From Xiphias gladius (Eukaryota; Chordata; Actinopteri; Istiophoriformes; Xiphiidae), in assembly GCF_016859285.1 (NCBI RefSeq), contig NC_053415.1, positions 26,255,501 to 26,319,500 of the forward strand: 64,000 bases of DNA, read 5' to 3'. The notes under the pieces are model-generated. The model worked only from the letters and a program-made list of their open reading frames with translations. It had not been told where the DNA came from and made no database searches. Of this stretch, positions 1 through 26,359 are shown piece after piece; the stretch's first letter is position 1, and each line of letters starts with the position of its first letter. A program made the position numbers and the translations under genes.

Positions 1-1056
1 CACACAGCCATCCACAGTTTACAACAAAACCCCCACAGATACCATTCAAATTCGTGCAGTGTGCAGAATACAGCTGAACTGCAGGGGATACACTTAGTTT
101 CCCACTGAACTACCCCTTTCTCTCCCCGCTCCTTCATGCGAGCCAGACTCTGGCTGGCTGCCGTGCCTCAGTGTGAGAGCCAGCATGCTGAGTTTGGCTC
201 TGATGGTGCCACTGAGATGGATCTAAAAATCCAAAGCCTTAACCTCTCTCTGTATCCGCTCCTCCTCTCTCTATAACTCACACGCTGGGAAAGACAGAGC
301 CTGATTTGTCCATCCTGCTGAAACCTCGGGCCTTAGAGATAGAAAGCCCATTCTCTTAATGCTTTGACTGTGTGGAAGTTAGCTGACTGTTGTTGGATTC
401 TGACTGCCCTCTCACACGCTAATATAATACATAAGGACATGAACACAAAGATGAGGTTTCAAGAGGAGATGCTTGAGCTTGGGAAAGAAAAAAGTTCAAT
501 CTTAAACATCTGTCTTAGTGGCCAGGTGGGATTTCTACGACAATTGCAACCCAATGTGTTTTCTTCTTTCCTTCTTCTTATTTCTTCTTTCCCAGGGAGT
601 GTTTTAAAACACGCAACTTTTCTGATCACACTGGGTTCCCTGAGTGGTTTGGAATGATGTTCAGTTACTGGTTAGCTCAACTCTGTTTATGTGTTTGTAT
701 AGCTTTCTTTATGGAATGCATAAATGCTTAGTGATACAGCTTAACGGCCTTTAAAACTTGAGCCTCTTAAAAGTTCAAAATACTGACACAGTCTTTCATG
801 CAATCATATGACTTTTATTTAGCGTCCAGATAAAAAAACAACAACACAGTAAGACCCAAGGGTTGTTGTGTGACTTACTGATGCTCCTAGTCTTTTGGCA
901 TTTTCACACTTTTAAAATACAGTAGAAAGTGAAACTAGAAAGAAGCTCCAATCCGCTCCTTCGCGCAGAGAACCTGCACAGATATATTGGAGTCTGCACT
1001 CACTCGTTCTCTGAATGTTTAAAACTGCCTGGCATCTCTTGTGCCTCTCCTTACAG
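1..1056 (+). other. VWA8 intron at left edge
   Basis: No coding exon could be recognised here. The stretch ends in a pyrimidine-rich tract and an AG acceptor at 1055-1056, directly before the first visible VWA8 exon, so it is taken as intron of that gene. An upstream VWA8 exon of unfamiliar sequence cannot be excluded. Confidence 0.6.
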
Positions 1057-15317
<14,261 letters not shown>

Positions 15318-16095
15318 GACCGTCGCTAACACACTCGAGCACATACGCTGACTCCTTATCTCCTTATCTGAGCACATAACCTTAAAATTAGTTCTCCAAG
15401 TTCTGAAACTTGTCAGACTTTGGCACGATGTGTCCTTGACTCACTTTCTCCATCAGATTATGCGACTTTATCTGAGCTGTATCGAGTCTGGAGACTCGGC
15501 CCCGTACAGGCCCTGAACGGGGAAGACGGTTATGTTTATTATTTTTTAGAGAAGCCTTCAGTCTGTCTGTTAAATCTTAGCGTGACAGTCGAAGAATGTT
15601 TAGCTGTTTTGTTGTGTCCCGCGGGGAACAGGTCCCGTGAAGACTGTGATCTTGTTCAGTGTGGCTGTGCTCCACCGACAAGTGACACGCACTGCAGGGG
15701 CGACTGCAGCGACATTGTGAATGGCCGGAGCCCGTCTCAGACCTCGTGTGGGGATCAAACACACAGCCTAACCTGTTGTTGTTTTTAATTGCGTTTTTGG
15801 CCGACAGCGCGCTGACGCACGCGCCTTTGTCCTGTTTTGGGTTTTGAGCCACTTTGCTTAGAGGAGAGGGTCGTGAACTTGAAACAGCCTCACTTATTTT
15901 GGACTTCCTGCCCATTTATCGTCTGTCACACAGAGACACACAGGATGGGGCAACACTAGCGCGCCACCTGACCGACACTTGGATGTGGCGTGCGGCAATA
16001 ACTTGGCCCCTTTGGAATGCTGGGACTGTGACCAGGGAATTTCCCACCTGACTGCACACGCTCTTTAAAGGCAACTGGCATTGCACAACCCCCTG

Positions 16096-16097
<2 letters not shown>

Positions 16098-16162
<65 letters not shown>
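16098..16162. repeat. (GT)n microsatellite downstream of VWA8
   Basis: About 32 GT units running into GCGCGCGTGTCTGCGCG. It lies in the probable VWA8 3' UTR or flank. Confidence 0.97.
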
Positions 16163-16171
<9 letters not shown>

Positions 16172-17586
16172 CTGCGCGTGTGTGTTCTCAGATCTCAGCT
16201 CGCCTTTCATTGCCAGAGCTCCCACTCCTCTCTCTTTCTCAAACACACACCCCAGGGCCTCTGCCACTGCAAGGAAAGTTAGTAGCAGAACCTATGACTG
16301 AGTGTGTCGGGGCTTAGTAGCGTATGCTCAGAGATTAAGTGTACACAGACCTGTGTGTGTACATCATCTCAGTAACGCTTTATTTTCTTGGTCTCATGTT
16401 TTACAGCTAATTTCTTGGAAAGTTTCATGATAGTTTCCTATAAACCGGCTGGTATTAATCTGTTCATTTCTAGGGATATTTCACCGCCCACGCAAGTTGT
16501 AGCCAATTAAAAGGGAAATGGAGAAAGTGTCGGCTGCTATAGTAACCGCTCACTTTATGCTAGTTTTCAAGAAAGAACTGGGAAATGATGTAGTAGGCAG
16601 GTGAAAAATAGTTTGTGAACAGATGTCAGTTTCCATCTGTGTTTTCTAGAAAGACTAACAAAAAATCTTAATTAGACAGAAAATGTTCCACCCTGAGTCA
16701 CTTTTATTTTACAGGTCTGACCTGTGGAAATCAGGCAGAGATGTGTTTGTGAGTAGAACTGCAGGAGTCCCAAACACAAACCTAAGGAATTTCCCACGCA
16801 GCTTAAAAACTACAGGTGAGCGAGCAATTCAACTAATGTGAAGAATAAAAGTCAATCCAATAATCATTTTCCGATTACCAAAGAAATCTATTACTGTGCG
16901 GCGGCACTTCATACGTAGATGTGCTATTTTTCACTTACCTGCTACATCATTTCTGTAGCAACTAGCATTCCACTCCTCCATTTCTCTTATAATTGGTACC
17001 AAATTGCATTAGCATTTCTTCGAAATATCCTTTACAGCTCAATACCAGCTGATTTCTTTTAGGGAATTATGACTAAATTTCCAGGAGATTAGCCGGAAAA
17101 TATGGGACCCGTAAAATGAAGCGTTGCCATTATTTCCGCCCTAAGACACCATGCTGTGCAGTCGCATTGAACCCCACCGTCTGTGCCAGTTTGCAGCCAC
17201 GTGCATCCAACGCCATATCAGTTTTGCCCCTGGTCGTCGTACTGAGTTTTCCTGCCTGGCTCTGCCGGACGGGAAGGATCGATGGCACGGTCTGCCTAAC
17301 CATCCGTGTCTGTCGATCCCTCTTTGATGGAGGGGCGGCCCCGTCTTTATGAACCTACTTCAAACTCCCTCCGACCCCCTCTCTCGCTCTCTCGCTCTCT
17401 CGCTCTCTCTCAATCCGCTGATTAGTTAGAAAACAGGACAAGTTTCTGTGCGGACATTTTGCCTACATAATACATTTGCTTGCTGAAACTTTGGCATTTA
17501 AAATGTGCATAGACGCATTTTAAGATAATAATCATTTTTAATGTATTTAGTCTTATTCAGTTGTATATTGTTATTAATTTATGGGA

Positions 17587-17623
17587 AATAAATTGTAAAC
17601 CTAATGTATAAAAATGTAATAAA
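17587..17623 (+). promoter_or_regulatory. Candidate polyadenylation signals for VWA8
   Basis: Two AATAAA hexamers lie at 17587-17592 and 17618-17623, in an AT-rich stretch about 2.3 kb after the VWA8 stop codon. They could end a long 3' UTR covering 15318 to about 17640. That interval has no coding exon and includes a (GT)n tract at 16098-16162 and a CTCTCG-type repeat near 17371-17410. Assignment to VWA8 is inference from strand and position only. Confidence 0.35.
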
Positions 17624-17639
17624 TCTTGGTGACACTGCT

Positions 17640-20600
17640 CAGCCGATTCCGCCCAGTATTTTGTCTTGCTGTCAACTGAAACACCTTTTTACACACAGCT
17701 GATTATTACACGATTAACCACTTAATCTTTAGGCTCTGTAGCTCTAACGTTTGCATTTGGAACCGTTGGTCTCCTGTTGCCGCCGTCTCTCCGGGTTACA
17801 GGTGAACTAACGGACGAAGTAAATCTGTGTGCGTGGGGATAATTCTCCGACTTGTGAAGCTACATAAACCATTTAAAAACCCACTGACTTATCTGAAAAA
17901 TTGCATCGTCGTAAAGCTGAAAAACGAGGCTGTTTTTCTTGGCTCATAAAAAGTGGCAACACTTCACTTTAAATCTCTCTATCCAGCATTTATAAGCATG
18001 ATACAAACACTTGATAACTGACCTATAACACCCTATAATGTAGTTATAAACAAAAATAGCACAGTATTTGTCAATAAGTATAACTTCCCCTAGGAAGACA
18101 TAGTTTATATTATTACAACTTGAAGTAATGTGCTACCTAAAAGACTAATGTTTCGGAGATGCCAGTTTTCCACAGCTCAGCAAGCTACAATTTTATTTTT
18201 TAATTTTAAACACTATAAATACCCAAATCATAAATGCACATTTCTACCACAAAAAGAGCAGAGGGGTGTGCAAACACATCTTCCATAGTATTAGAGGTAT
18301 TCAGTAATATTTGTAAAGAGAGAATTATTCTAAAGTAATAGAGTAAGTCCACATAATGTGTTCTGAGTGTGTTATTGTGTTGTACATTGTTCTGCAGGAG
18401 ACCAGAAGCCCTTCATTCTTCGAAACCGAGGGACTTCTTAGAATCCCAGCCCGCTCGGTTCCCCTCTCATTTCCTCCCTGGTCACTTTTTCCATGTGTTG
18501 TAACGATCCACTCACTCAACCGCAATCACCCAGCCGAACCCCCCCCCCCTTCCTCTGACTCACCAAAACAACCCCAACACATGCACCGCGCAGCTCTTCC
18601 CGGGTCGAATCCTCACACTGTCTCGTCAGGTGCCATCCTCCGCTCTCCTCCACATCGGATGCTTCACGCCCTCCGCTCCACTTTCCAGTCCGACTTGTGG
18701 AGTTCAGACGGCCAAAATAAATCAGAAAACCCACCGTGAGCTGGCAGTTAAGTTATCATATAAACTGGCAGAACAGATGCTTTGGAATAAAAAGTTGCAG
18801 ATTATTGCAACAGCCTTTTATTCATCCCACCGTCTCTGCCTTGGCCCTTTCTGGCCCACGGAAAGGGTTCTGTGATGGTAATTGCACACTGGCGTCTCTC
18901 CCGCCTCCTGTACCTAACAGATTTATTGACACACTGTTTATCCCCCTGGATTTTTAATGAGAAACCGACTCTTGGGATGAGTTTAGGCACACTTACACAC
19001 ACCTGGTCTGCCTATTCTAAAAAGCCCTGTATGATTACAACAGAGAAATCAGATGTCTAGACCAGCGGGGGTATTACGTGCATTAGTCAGCGTTAGGTGG
19101 GTGGGTGTGTGTGTGTGTCTGTCTGTGGTGGAAAAATCAGCAGTAAAGTCAAGCTGATGATTCATAAAGTGTGTGAGGTATTTTTGGTTGCTCTTGGCTG
19201 ATGTCATCACATTTCAGTCTGGACCCGGTGTTTGACGAAGCAGATAACACTCGCACACCGACACGCCCATACGGTAGATAATAAGTGTGACCATCTTATG
19301 CGTCGGTTGGGGGGTTGGACTGCAGCGCCATTGATCTCTACGCGGACCACAGATGGGACACCGCAGGGGGAGAAACTGACCGGTCGCTGCGATCGATTGC
19401 TGATCTGGTGCAGGACAGAGAGGGCAGGGCGATTGTTCTAGCGTTTGTCTAAACGGGAGGAAACGGGAGCCTGGGTGCTCACGTGGCTGCAGCTGGGTGA
19501 CTGACGCCAGCCCGTCAGTTGCTTACAGGCCTGTTAGTTCGAAATGTGTTTACAGTGCGGGAGTGTCACGTGTTAGGGCATATCGACCTCAAAAATGTGG
19601 TCGGTGGAGGTGAAGATGTCTCAAAAACATGCGTATGACCTGGGGGTTTTATGAATTACTCTGTTTGCATGTGTGTATATTGCCTCGTGTGTGTGTGTGT
19701 GTGTGAAGCCAAGTGCTGGTGTGTTCTGGTAATGAGCAATAGTGAAATCAGGGGTACAGGCAGCTTTTAAGCAGGATCGTTTAATAATATCAGCCCAGTC
19801 ACGTACACCAAGACACAATACAGACAAGAAGGAGAGCGTCACACAAATACTGTTAAAAGTGAGCGTATTGCGTTTAAAGGTAACTACACACAAACACAAG
19901 GGCTTCGGTATCCTGTAGTGGTACAGACAAACAGCTTGGCAAGAGTCCCAAGGCTTTACAGCAGATTCATTAGTCAGTAATAACAGCCCAGAGTCAATAG
20001 TGCTCACTAATCACCAGGAGGTTTATTGTGAGCATGTGTGTGTGTGTGTGTGTGTGTGTGGCTGGCTGTTAATATCAGTATGTGCCTGAGTCTGTGCAGA
20101 TAAAGTGTGTGTGGTTTTAAAAAAAAAAAAAAAAAAAGAAAGAGAGAGACACTAGTTTCATTTTGCTAAAAGAGATCCCTCTTGAAATACCCCACCCTGG
20201 CTTGGAGACACACACACACACACACACTGAGTGACCACCTGACAGCTGCCCCTGTCAAGGTCTAATTGAGTTGTACATTTACTCTGAGAGCAGCCTCATG
20301 AGCCATGCCGCTGACAGACCCAAAGGCAGAGCGGCAGAGCACCTGACACGCAGAAATGCTGATACGCAGACGTGCGGGCAGCCGGTCAGACGGTTGGAGT
20401 AGTGGTGAAAAACAAGCTGCTGTAAAGGGAGGGATTACAAGACTGTTTTTCTGCACTTCACCCGGGTTCACCCAGAATTGATGATGCAGTTTTGTGCTCA
20501 AAAACCAAACTTGGGCTTATGTCTGTGAAAAGATTAGTGGTAAATGAAGGTGAAACCCACCAGCAACATAGTTTTGACAACATCTTATCAACATGTCAGT

Positions 20601-20690
20601 GTTATATGTTGAAGTGAATGCAGAAAATACAGTTTTCACACAGTTTTGCAGCTGTGTCTGAATAATAATAGTATATTTTTCACTCTAAAT
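17640..20690. other. Intergenic, no gene seen
   Basis: AT-rich to mixed sequence with scattered short ORFs that lack homology I recognise. A short (GT)n lies at 20035-20060 and a poly-A run at 20119-20137. No RNA gene or conserved exon was recognised. Confidence 0.6.
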
Positions 20691-20699
20691 GTGTCATTT

Positions 20700-22330
20700 G
20701 TACTATGTAGTTAAGGTATGTCCCCTCTGAGATCTGCCACCCTATTGTGGTGGGGGGTTTGCTTGCCCCTATGACCCTTGGAGCTGTGTTGTTGGGGGCA
20801 ACAGCTCCTGTTTTGGTGTCCAAAGCCAAATGGTCCAAGATAAAGGGCCAGACTTACAATGATTCAAAGACCTCTAGGGATCAGTGTCTTCAGGAAGTTA
20901 GCTACGTCTTCAAAATCAGGGAAACCAAGGACCCCTCCAGGAGCACGGCCTGGAAGGGGATCTCACTGCCAACTGGGTGGTAGTCGAAGGAGGCGTCTTG
21001 TACTAATTAATGGCTCCAAAAACTGTTAGAGCATATAGGAGTTTGTAGATTTACCTAACACCAAAACATTTTTGGTCAAAGATCATTGATTGACATATTT
21101 TGGACTCTTGGGTGAAGCAAGAGACAGAGTTGCCAACTGATCACCACCTGGTGGTGCGTTACATCAGGTGGCGGGGGAATCTGTTAGACAGACCCAGTAA
21201 AACCAATGAGCAGTGAGGGTGGACTGAAAACATCTGTCTGAGGTCTCTGATGGCAAGGCTTTCAACTTCTACTGCTGAAAGAATTTTCTCTACAACCCGA
21301 GGGAGTTGGGTATAGAATCTGAGTTGGCGACGTTCGAAGACTCCATTACAGGGGCTGCTGCAGAGAGTTGTGGCCTGGTCTTCAGGGCCTGTCGTGACAG
21401 CAACATCAGCAGGGAAGAAAGAGGTCAAGCTGAAGTAGGAGACCTTATGGGCTTGTTAAGACCAAAAGAAACTGCCAAATCACCTGAAGACTATCAGGAG
21501 GCTACAAGGATTTAAAGGATTTCGGGTTTGGTCACAGATATCTTGGATGGCTTCAAAGGTTTTGGCAAATTAGCAAGGTCCTGCCTTCGCTGCTCCTGTC
21601 AAGGTCAGAGCTGCTGGAACTCAGGAGCTCCCTGAGGAACTAAACCGGACACAGGACAGTTTTGTTTTTGGCAACCTCTGAATCACAACTCAATTTTTTG
21701 CAGATGATGCTCTTCTGTTGACCTTAGTAGAGCAGTGTGCAGCTGAGCGGGAGGCAGATGGGTTGAGGGTCAGCGCTTCTAAGTTACAGATAAGATGCAG
21801 CTCGAGAACAACAGGCAAACTGGCATGTTTTTGGCAGTTATGGGAGCATTGTACCAGACTGTTGTGCCTACCTGGGGCAGGGTCGCAGCGGCAGCAGGCT
21901 AAGCAAGGTAGTCCAGATACCCCGCTCCTCCTGGGGGACCCCAAAACTGAACACACCAGATGAGATATATAATCTCTCCAGTGGGTTCTGGGTCTACCCC
22001 AGGACCTCCTACCAGCTGGACATGCCCTAAAAAACCTCCAAAGGGCGGTACCAGGAAGGTTTTCCGATCAGATGCCAGAAGGAACAGCGGCTCCACTCTG
22101 AGCTCACTCTGGATGTCTCCTTACCCTAGGTCTACGGTCAAGCCTAGCCACCCCACCGAGGAAACTCATTTCTTGTATCCCTGATCTCATTCTTTCTGAC
22201 AATACCCAAAGCTCGTGGTACTCACGACTGTCCAAGTGGGAGGAGACCAAGGACAGGGCCTGAAGATGGCTAGAAGGGTTACATATCCCACCTGGCCTGG
22301 GGACACAAACATGAATTGAGCCTAGATTGA
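20700..22330 (+). mobile_element. Decayed non-LTR retrotransposon (LINE)
   Basis: A 1.6-kb relic of a fish LINE. Near 21694 the frame reads FFADDALLLT, which matches the FADD catalytic core of reverse transcriptase. It continues as EQCAAEREADGLRVSASKLQ, a pattern typical of these enzymes. Further on, 21960-22200 has the usual LINE 3' region, with GAGATATATAATCTCTCCAG, a CAGCGGCTCCACTCTGAGCTC-like block and GAGGAAACTCATTTC. Stops and frameshifts interrupt every frame, so it is not functional. Its left end is approximate. Confidence 0.75.
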
Positions 22331-22339
22331 AATAAATGT

Positions 22340-25300
22340 CTGCTTAGAATTCTGGAAAATCATTTTGTTGATGTTACGTTGATGTAACTGAACTTTCAAC
22401 TAATTTTGGGGTTAAACCAGTTGAATTTATGCTGCTAGGTGTTGTTTTAAGAGCAAACTTGTTGGTTAGGTTGAGTGTTAGCTGTCATGATTGAGAGTAA
22501 ATTACATATGTGCAAACACACACCAGCTCACTTTGTCTGCCCAGTGTTTCTCTTTGTCATTCCCAGGCGGTCAAAGTTTCAACGGATTAACACACACAGC
22601 CACACAGGAAAAAGTCCTTTCGTCAACTGAACCCATGTGCTTGGTTGTTGAATAACCCAGGTAAGCGAAGCCTGGCCAAAGTGGAACACTTTGTAACGAT
22701 AAGAGCCGGTCCAGATGGCCAATTCAGGTCCCAATGGCAGAGATTTGTGTGCACACATGTCATATCAGGCTGACAGAAACTGAGAGACAAGAGCAGGAAA
22801 CCTTTCCACCTGTTAGTGGCATCCTCAGTTTTCTCACCGCTTACAAATCACTGTACTTGCCGCCGCAGACTCTCCCGATGTCTGCCTCAGACGTACTGGA
22901 ATTTTACAAAATGAAAAAAATGCAATGAAATAAAAAAGTGAAATAAAATGTTATAAGTTTGAAAGAAAAACTAAGTGAATGTCAATCTCCCTAAAGTCAA
23001 AAATTTCTGGCCAATTTTTTGATTTTTTTTCTTTCGTGTGTCTTTCTCACATTCGCCATCAGACCCTGTATGAAGCCAGACGTCGGAAGCAGAGCGCGCT
23101 CTATTACTAATTCTTCCCACTGAGATCGCTGTAGCTTGCATAAGGTCCTGTGATGACTCCTTCATCATGCAGAGGATGTGGTTTTGGCAGAGTGTTACTG
23201 TGGTCAGCTCTCAGAACAGTAATGATAATACCGTTGTCCTTGACTACTGGTACACAGTGTTTTGTTTTTGTGCTCGTGACTGTCGAGTTGTTAGTTACAC
23301 CAGCTATTTATCGTACAAACATGGAGTATGATTTGGGGATTTTTTTGTTTTTGTGAGATTGAGTCTTAGCCAAAAATCAAATTTCTAGAGTGACAAACAC
23401 ACTGGAGAGTTTGAATGAGTGAGAAAATTAAATATCAGGAAAGTGTCTGTGTCCTACTTGACGATGTCCTAAACGCAATCACAATAAAATAAAAAGTGCA
23501 GACGGCGCTTCAGTCACTGACGCTAGAAATATGTGCGATCGAAGCGTTTGCCGCATTGTTGTAGTACATGCTACATTTTCAACACTTCCATGGATATGAG
23601 TGTGTGTCTTCTCGCACATGTGGATTTATGGGACTTCCCCTCTGACGGGGCCATGTGTTTGCCGAGCAGATGCAACGAGGGGACACGCCTGGAGCTCTGA
23701 GGGCAGCAACACAGCTCCAATAGATTTCTGACCTCCTCTGCGCTTGCTGACGTTGTCTTTTTCTTCTGCCTCCTTCTGGCTGTTGGACCAAAGTCAAATC
23801 AACTGTATTTATATTTCCCAGAAATCATAACTTACCTTTGACTCAGAGGGCTTCCTAATCCGTCCAGTATTAGACCCCCTGTATCCGTAGGCCCTGGATT
23901 GGGATAAGGAAGAACTCCGAAGAAAAAACTTCGATGGGAGAAGAAGGGAGCGTTAATGATGCATAACATTATACAACCTGTTCGAGATCAGCTCCAACTC
24001 ACGTGGCTCCGTGCCTCCGGTCGATCTCTGCGGAAGCAGCTGACTTCACTGAAAATGTCTTCGGACTGGTGACAAATAATAAATATTTGAGACATTGACA
24101 TCTGCACAGGAAGTTTTTCAAGGTCAGATGTTATTACACGAACCAACTTGAAGCAGGAAATCGTGACATTTCTTCAGGTTGGCTTGTATCTAGTAGCAGA
24201 ATTGTGTAACGTTTTATTGACATTGCTTGGGTTGTGCGGGAAAACACGCTTTTGTCACCTGTATTGGGACCTCGCTCGCTGAAGGTGTGTTCAGTGGCAA
24301 AAATCCGCCGACCGCGGTGTTTGCTTTGTGTCACAATTTGCGCGCACGTCACTGCTCGAGGGCAAAGGAGTTGAGGCCGGTGGAGCAGCCGACAGGCACA
24401 TCTGGCCGGAGACCAGTTGTCATGGCTACAGGCTGTGACTGACGGCAGACAGCGGCGTTTCTCTCGTCGTCAGTGCTGCTGTGTGTCGGTTGTCCCGCCC
24501 CCCCCCCCGCATGGCGAGTCTGTGTGCCATCAGCAGATATGGCACTGACTTGGGAAACAGAGCAGATATTTCTCCTCCCTCCCTCTGTCCGTCCTCCACT
24601 CTTGCTCTCTCCCTCCTGAGCCTTTCTCTCACACAGCCCCGTCAGACCAGGCTGGTCTGGCAACACCTTAAACCAGCCCCATCTCTCTCCTCCAGCTGCA
24701 TTCCAGTGCATGTCAGAGATAATGTGCGATAACTCTGCTCGTGCAGACCAATGGAAACGAATGTCCCCTTCTGCATTTCTGTCTTGATGAGTGGTGGAGA
24801 AACAAACGATGCCACCGGCGACGCAGTCTGCCTGCCTCGGCGTCTTCGTGTGTCTGTGCTTCGTCTGCCTTTCTTTTCTCTTCCTCCCCTCAAGCAGAAA
24901 ACAAGGGTGGAGCTGCAGCCGTTGACCTCAGAGCCGCAGCGTCCTGCAGACGGCGTCCAAGCCCAGAGCTTAGCCCCGAGGAGAGAAGCAGTAATGACCG
25001 TAATGATGATGAATGGTGAAGTGAAACGGCGACAGGTAGGGAGGGATTTCTGTCGTTTGTGCGAGCGTCAAAGGACAAATCGGCCCTTTATCCTCGTCTG
25101 TCGTGGAAAAAAAAAAGACAACGCAGAGTTTACCGCACACACGCACGCCTCCCACGACTAAACCTTTCGAAGACAAGACAGTAAAAGTGGAGGATTGTTT
25201 TTCTGTGTGTGTCTCTCTTGAACTTTACTCCACTGAGGCCAGGAAGTTCACCACAGGCCAGGAGTCAGACCTGTTTTGGAATAACAAGGGAAGATGTTTT

Positions 25301-26035
25301 TCTCTGCTGCCCTGTCCACTCCCTGCTTCCCTCCTTAAATGTCATTACCCAGCATTACTGCTACTGATGATTTCCTCTCCTCTAATAATAGCCACTAATA
25401 TTATTTCGCTGCCTAATGGCCTGGGAAATTACAAACACTGGAATAGCATTTATTTGGTTTTCTTGTTCGCTCGTTTTACCGAATAAATGCGTCAACTTGC
25501 AACTGGTCAGAGAGCACCAACGGCTCTAATTAGTGTAGCCACAGTTTGCTTCGGTTCCTGCTGCGCGTCTGAGGCTCGATGGGCCTAATTACCTCAGCAG
25601 TCAGGAAATGCCTCGCCGAATGCGCAGAGTTTCCTCCTCTGCCAGCTGACACAGGCCGAGCAACGGTTCTGCCGTTTCGACTCCGAGATGCCACTGTTCT
25701 CCTGCAGATGTTGTGCATTTTGTCAGGAGGTCAACGGGGACAGATGACAGGAAATTCTGTGTGGAGCCAAAGATGTGCGGAGTTCCTGCTTTTCTCCATT
25801 CAAGGCTTGAATGGTCAGAGCTTCAGAGGTGGTGTGCAGTACTGTGTATTGCACGCTTGTATGTTGAATATACGGTGAGGTTCTGCTTCGCAAAAACAAA
25901 TCTCGCAGCAGGAAAGAACAGCGTATTCTACAATCCAGTGAAATCAGATCAAGTAATCAGGGACTTCCGAAGGGAAAACTCTAGCCAGGGAATTAACATA
26001 TCCAATCTTAAAAGAACCTGAAATGGATTCGAGCA
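22340..26035. other. Intergenic, no gene seen
   Basis: No exon with recognisable protein homology or convincing splice context was found on either strand. ORFs of 60-136 codons occur, the largest at 24751-25161, but they overlap one another in several frames and look random. Confidence 0.55.
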
Positions 26036-26039
26036 ATTC

Positions 26040-26350
26040 AAGTTAAAGGTCCTTGACATCAGTTTAGGAGTTTAAACCTACATGAGCTGATTTTTTGGCC
26101 ACTTGGAGGCAGCAGAACAAGATGTAAACACATCAGTGACATTATTAACATCAACTTCTAAAGTTGTTGTTGGCAAACAGTCGCTTGCTCATCAATGTTC
26201 ACACTCCCTGTAGCTCTGTTTTGGGCTCCATTGACTCCTGAGGGAAACATCTGGCTCTTCAGCTGCTAAATGCTCCACCGTGTCCGCCAGCTGCTCTCTG
26301 TCTGTCTGCTGTTTGCTGCAGAGCAGGCAGCTCACAGTGGGTTTATCTGA
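26040..26350. repeat. Probable dispersed fish repeat
   Basis: Contains GGCCACTTGGAGGCAGCAGA, AAACATCTGGCTCTTCAGCTGCTAAATG-like sequence and CTGTCTGTCTGCTGTTTG, ending GGGTTTATCTGA. Similar blocks recur across teleost genomes. It has no coding capacity. Class and ends are unresolved. Confidence 0.45.
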
Positions 26351-26359
26351 GTTTGGGTT

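Noticed and set aside
24751..25161. 136-codon ORF in the intergenic gap
   Set aside because: Three overlapping frames are open over the same GC-rich stretch and none resembles a known protein.
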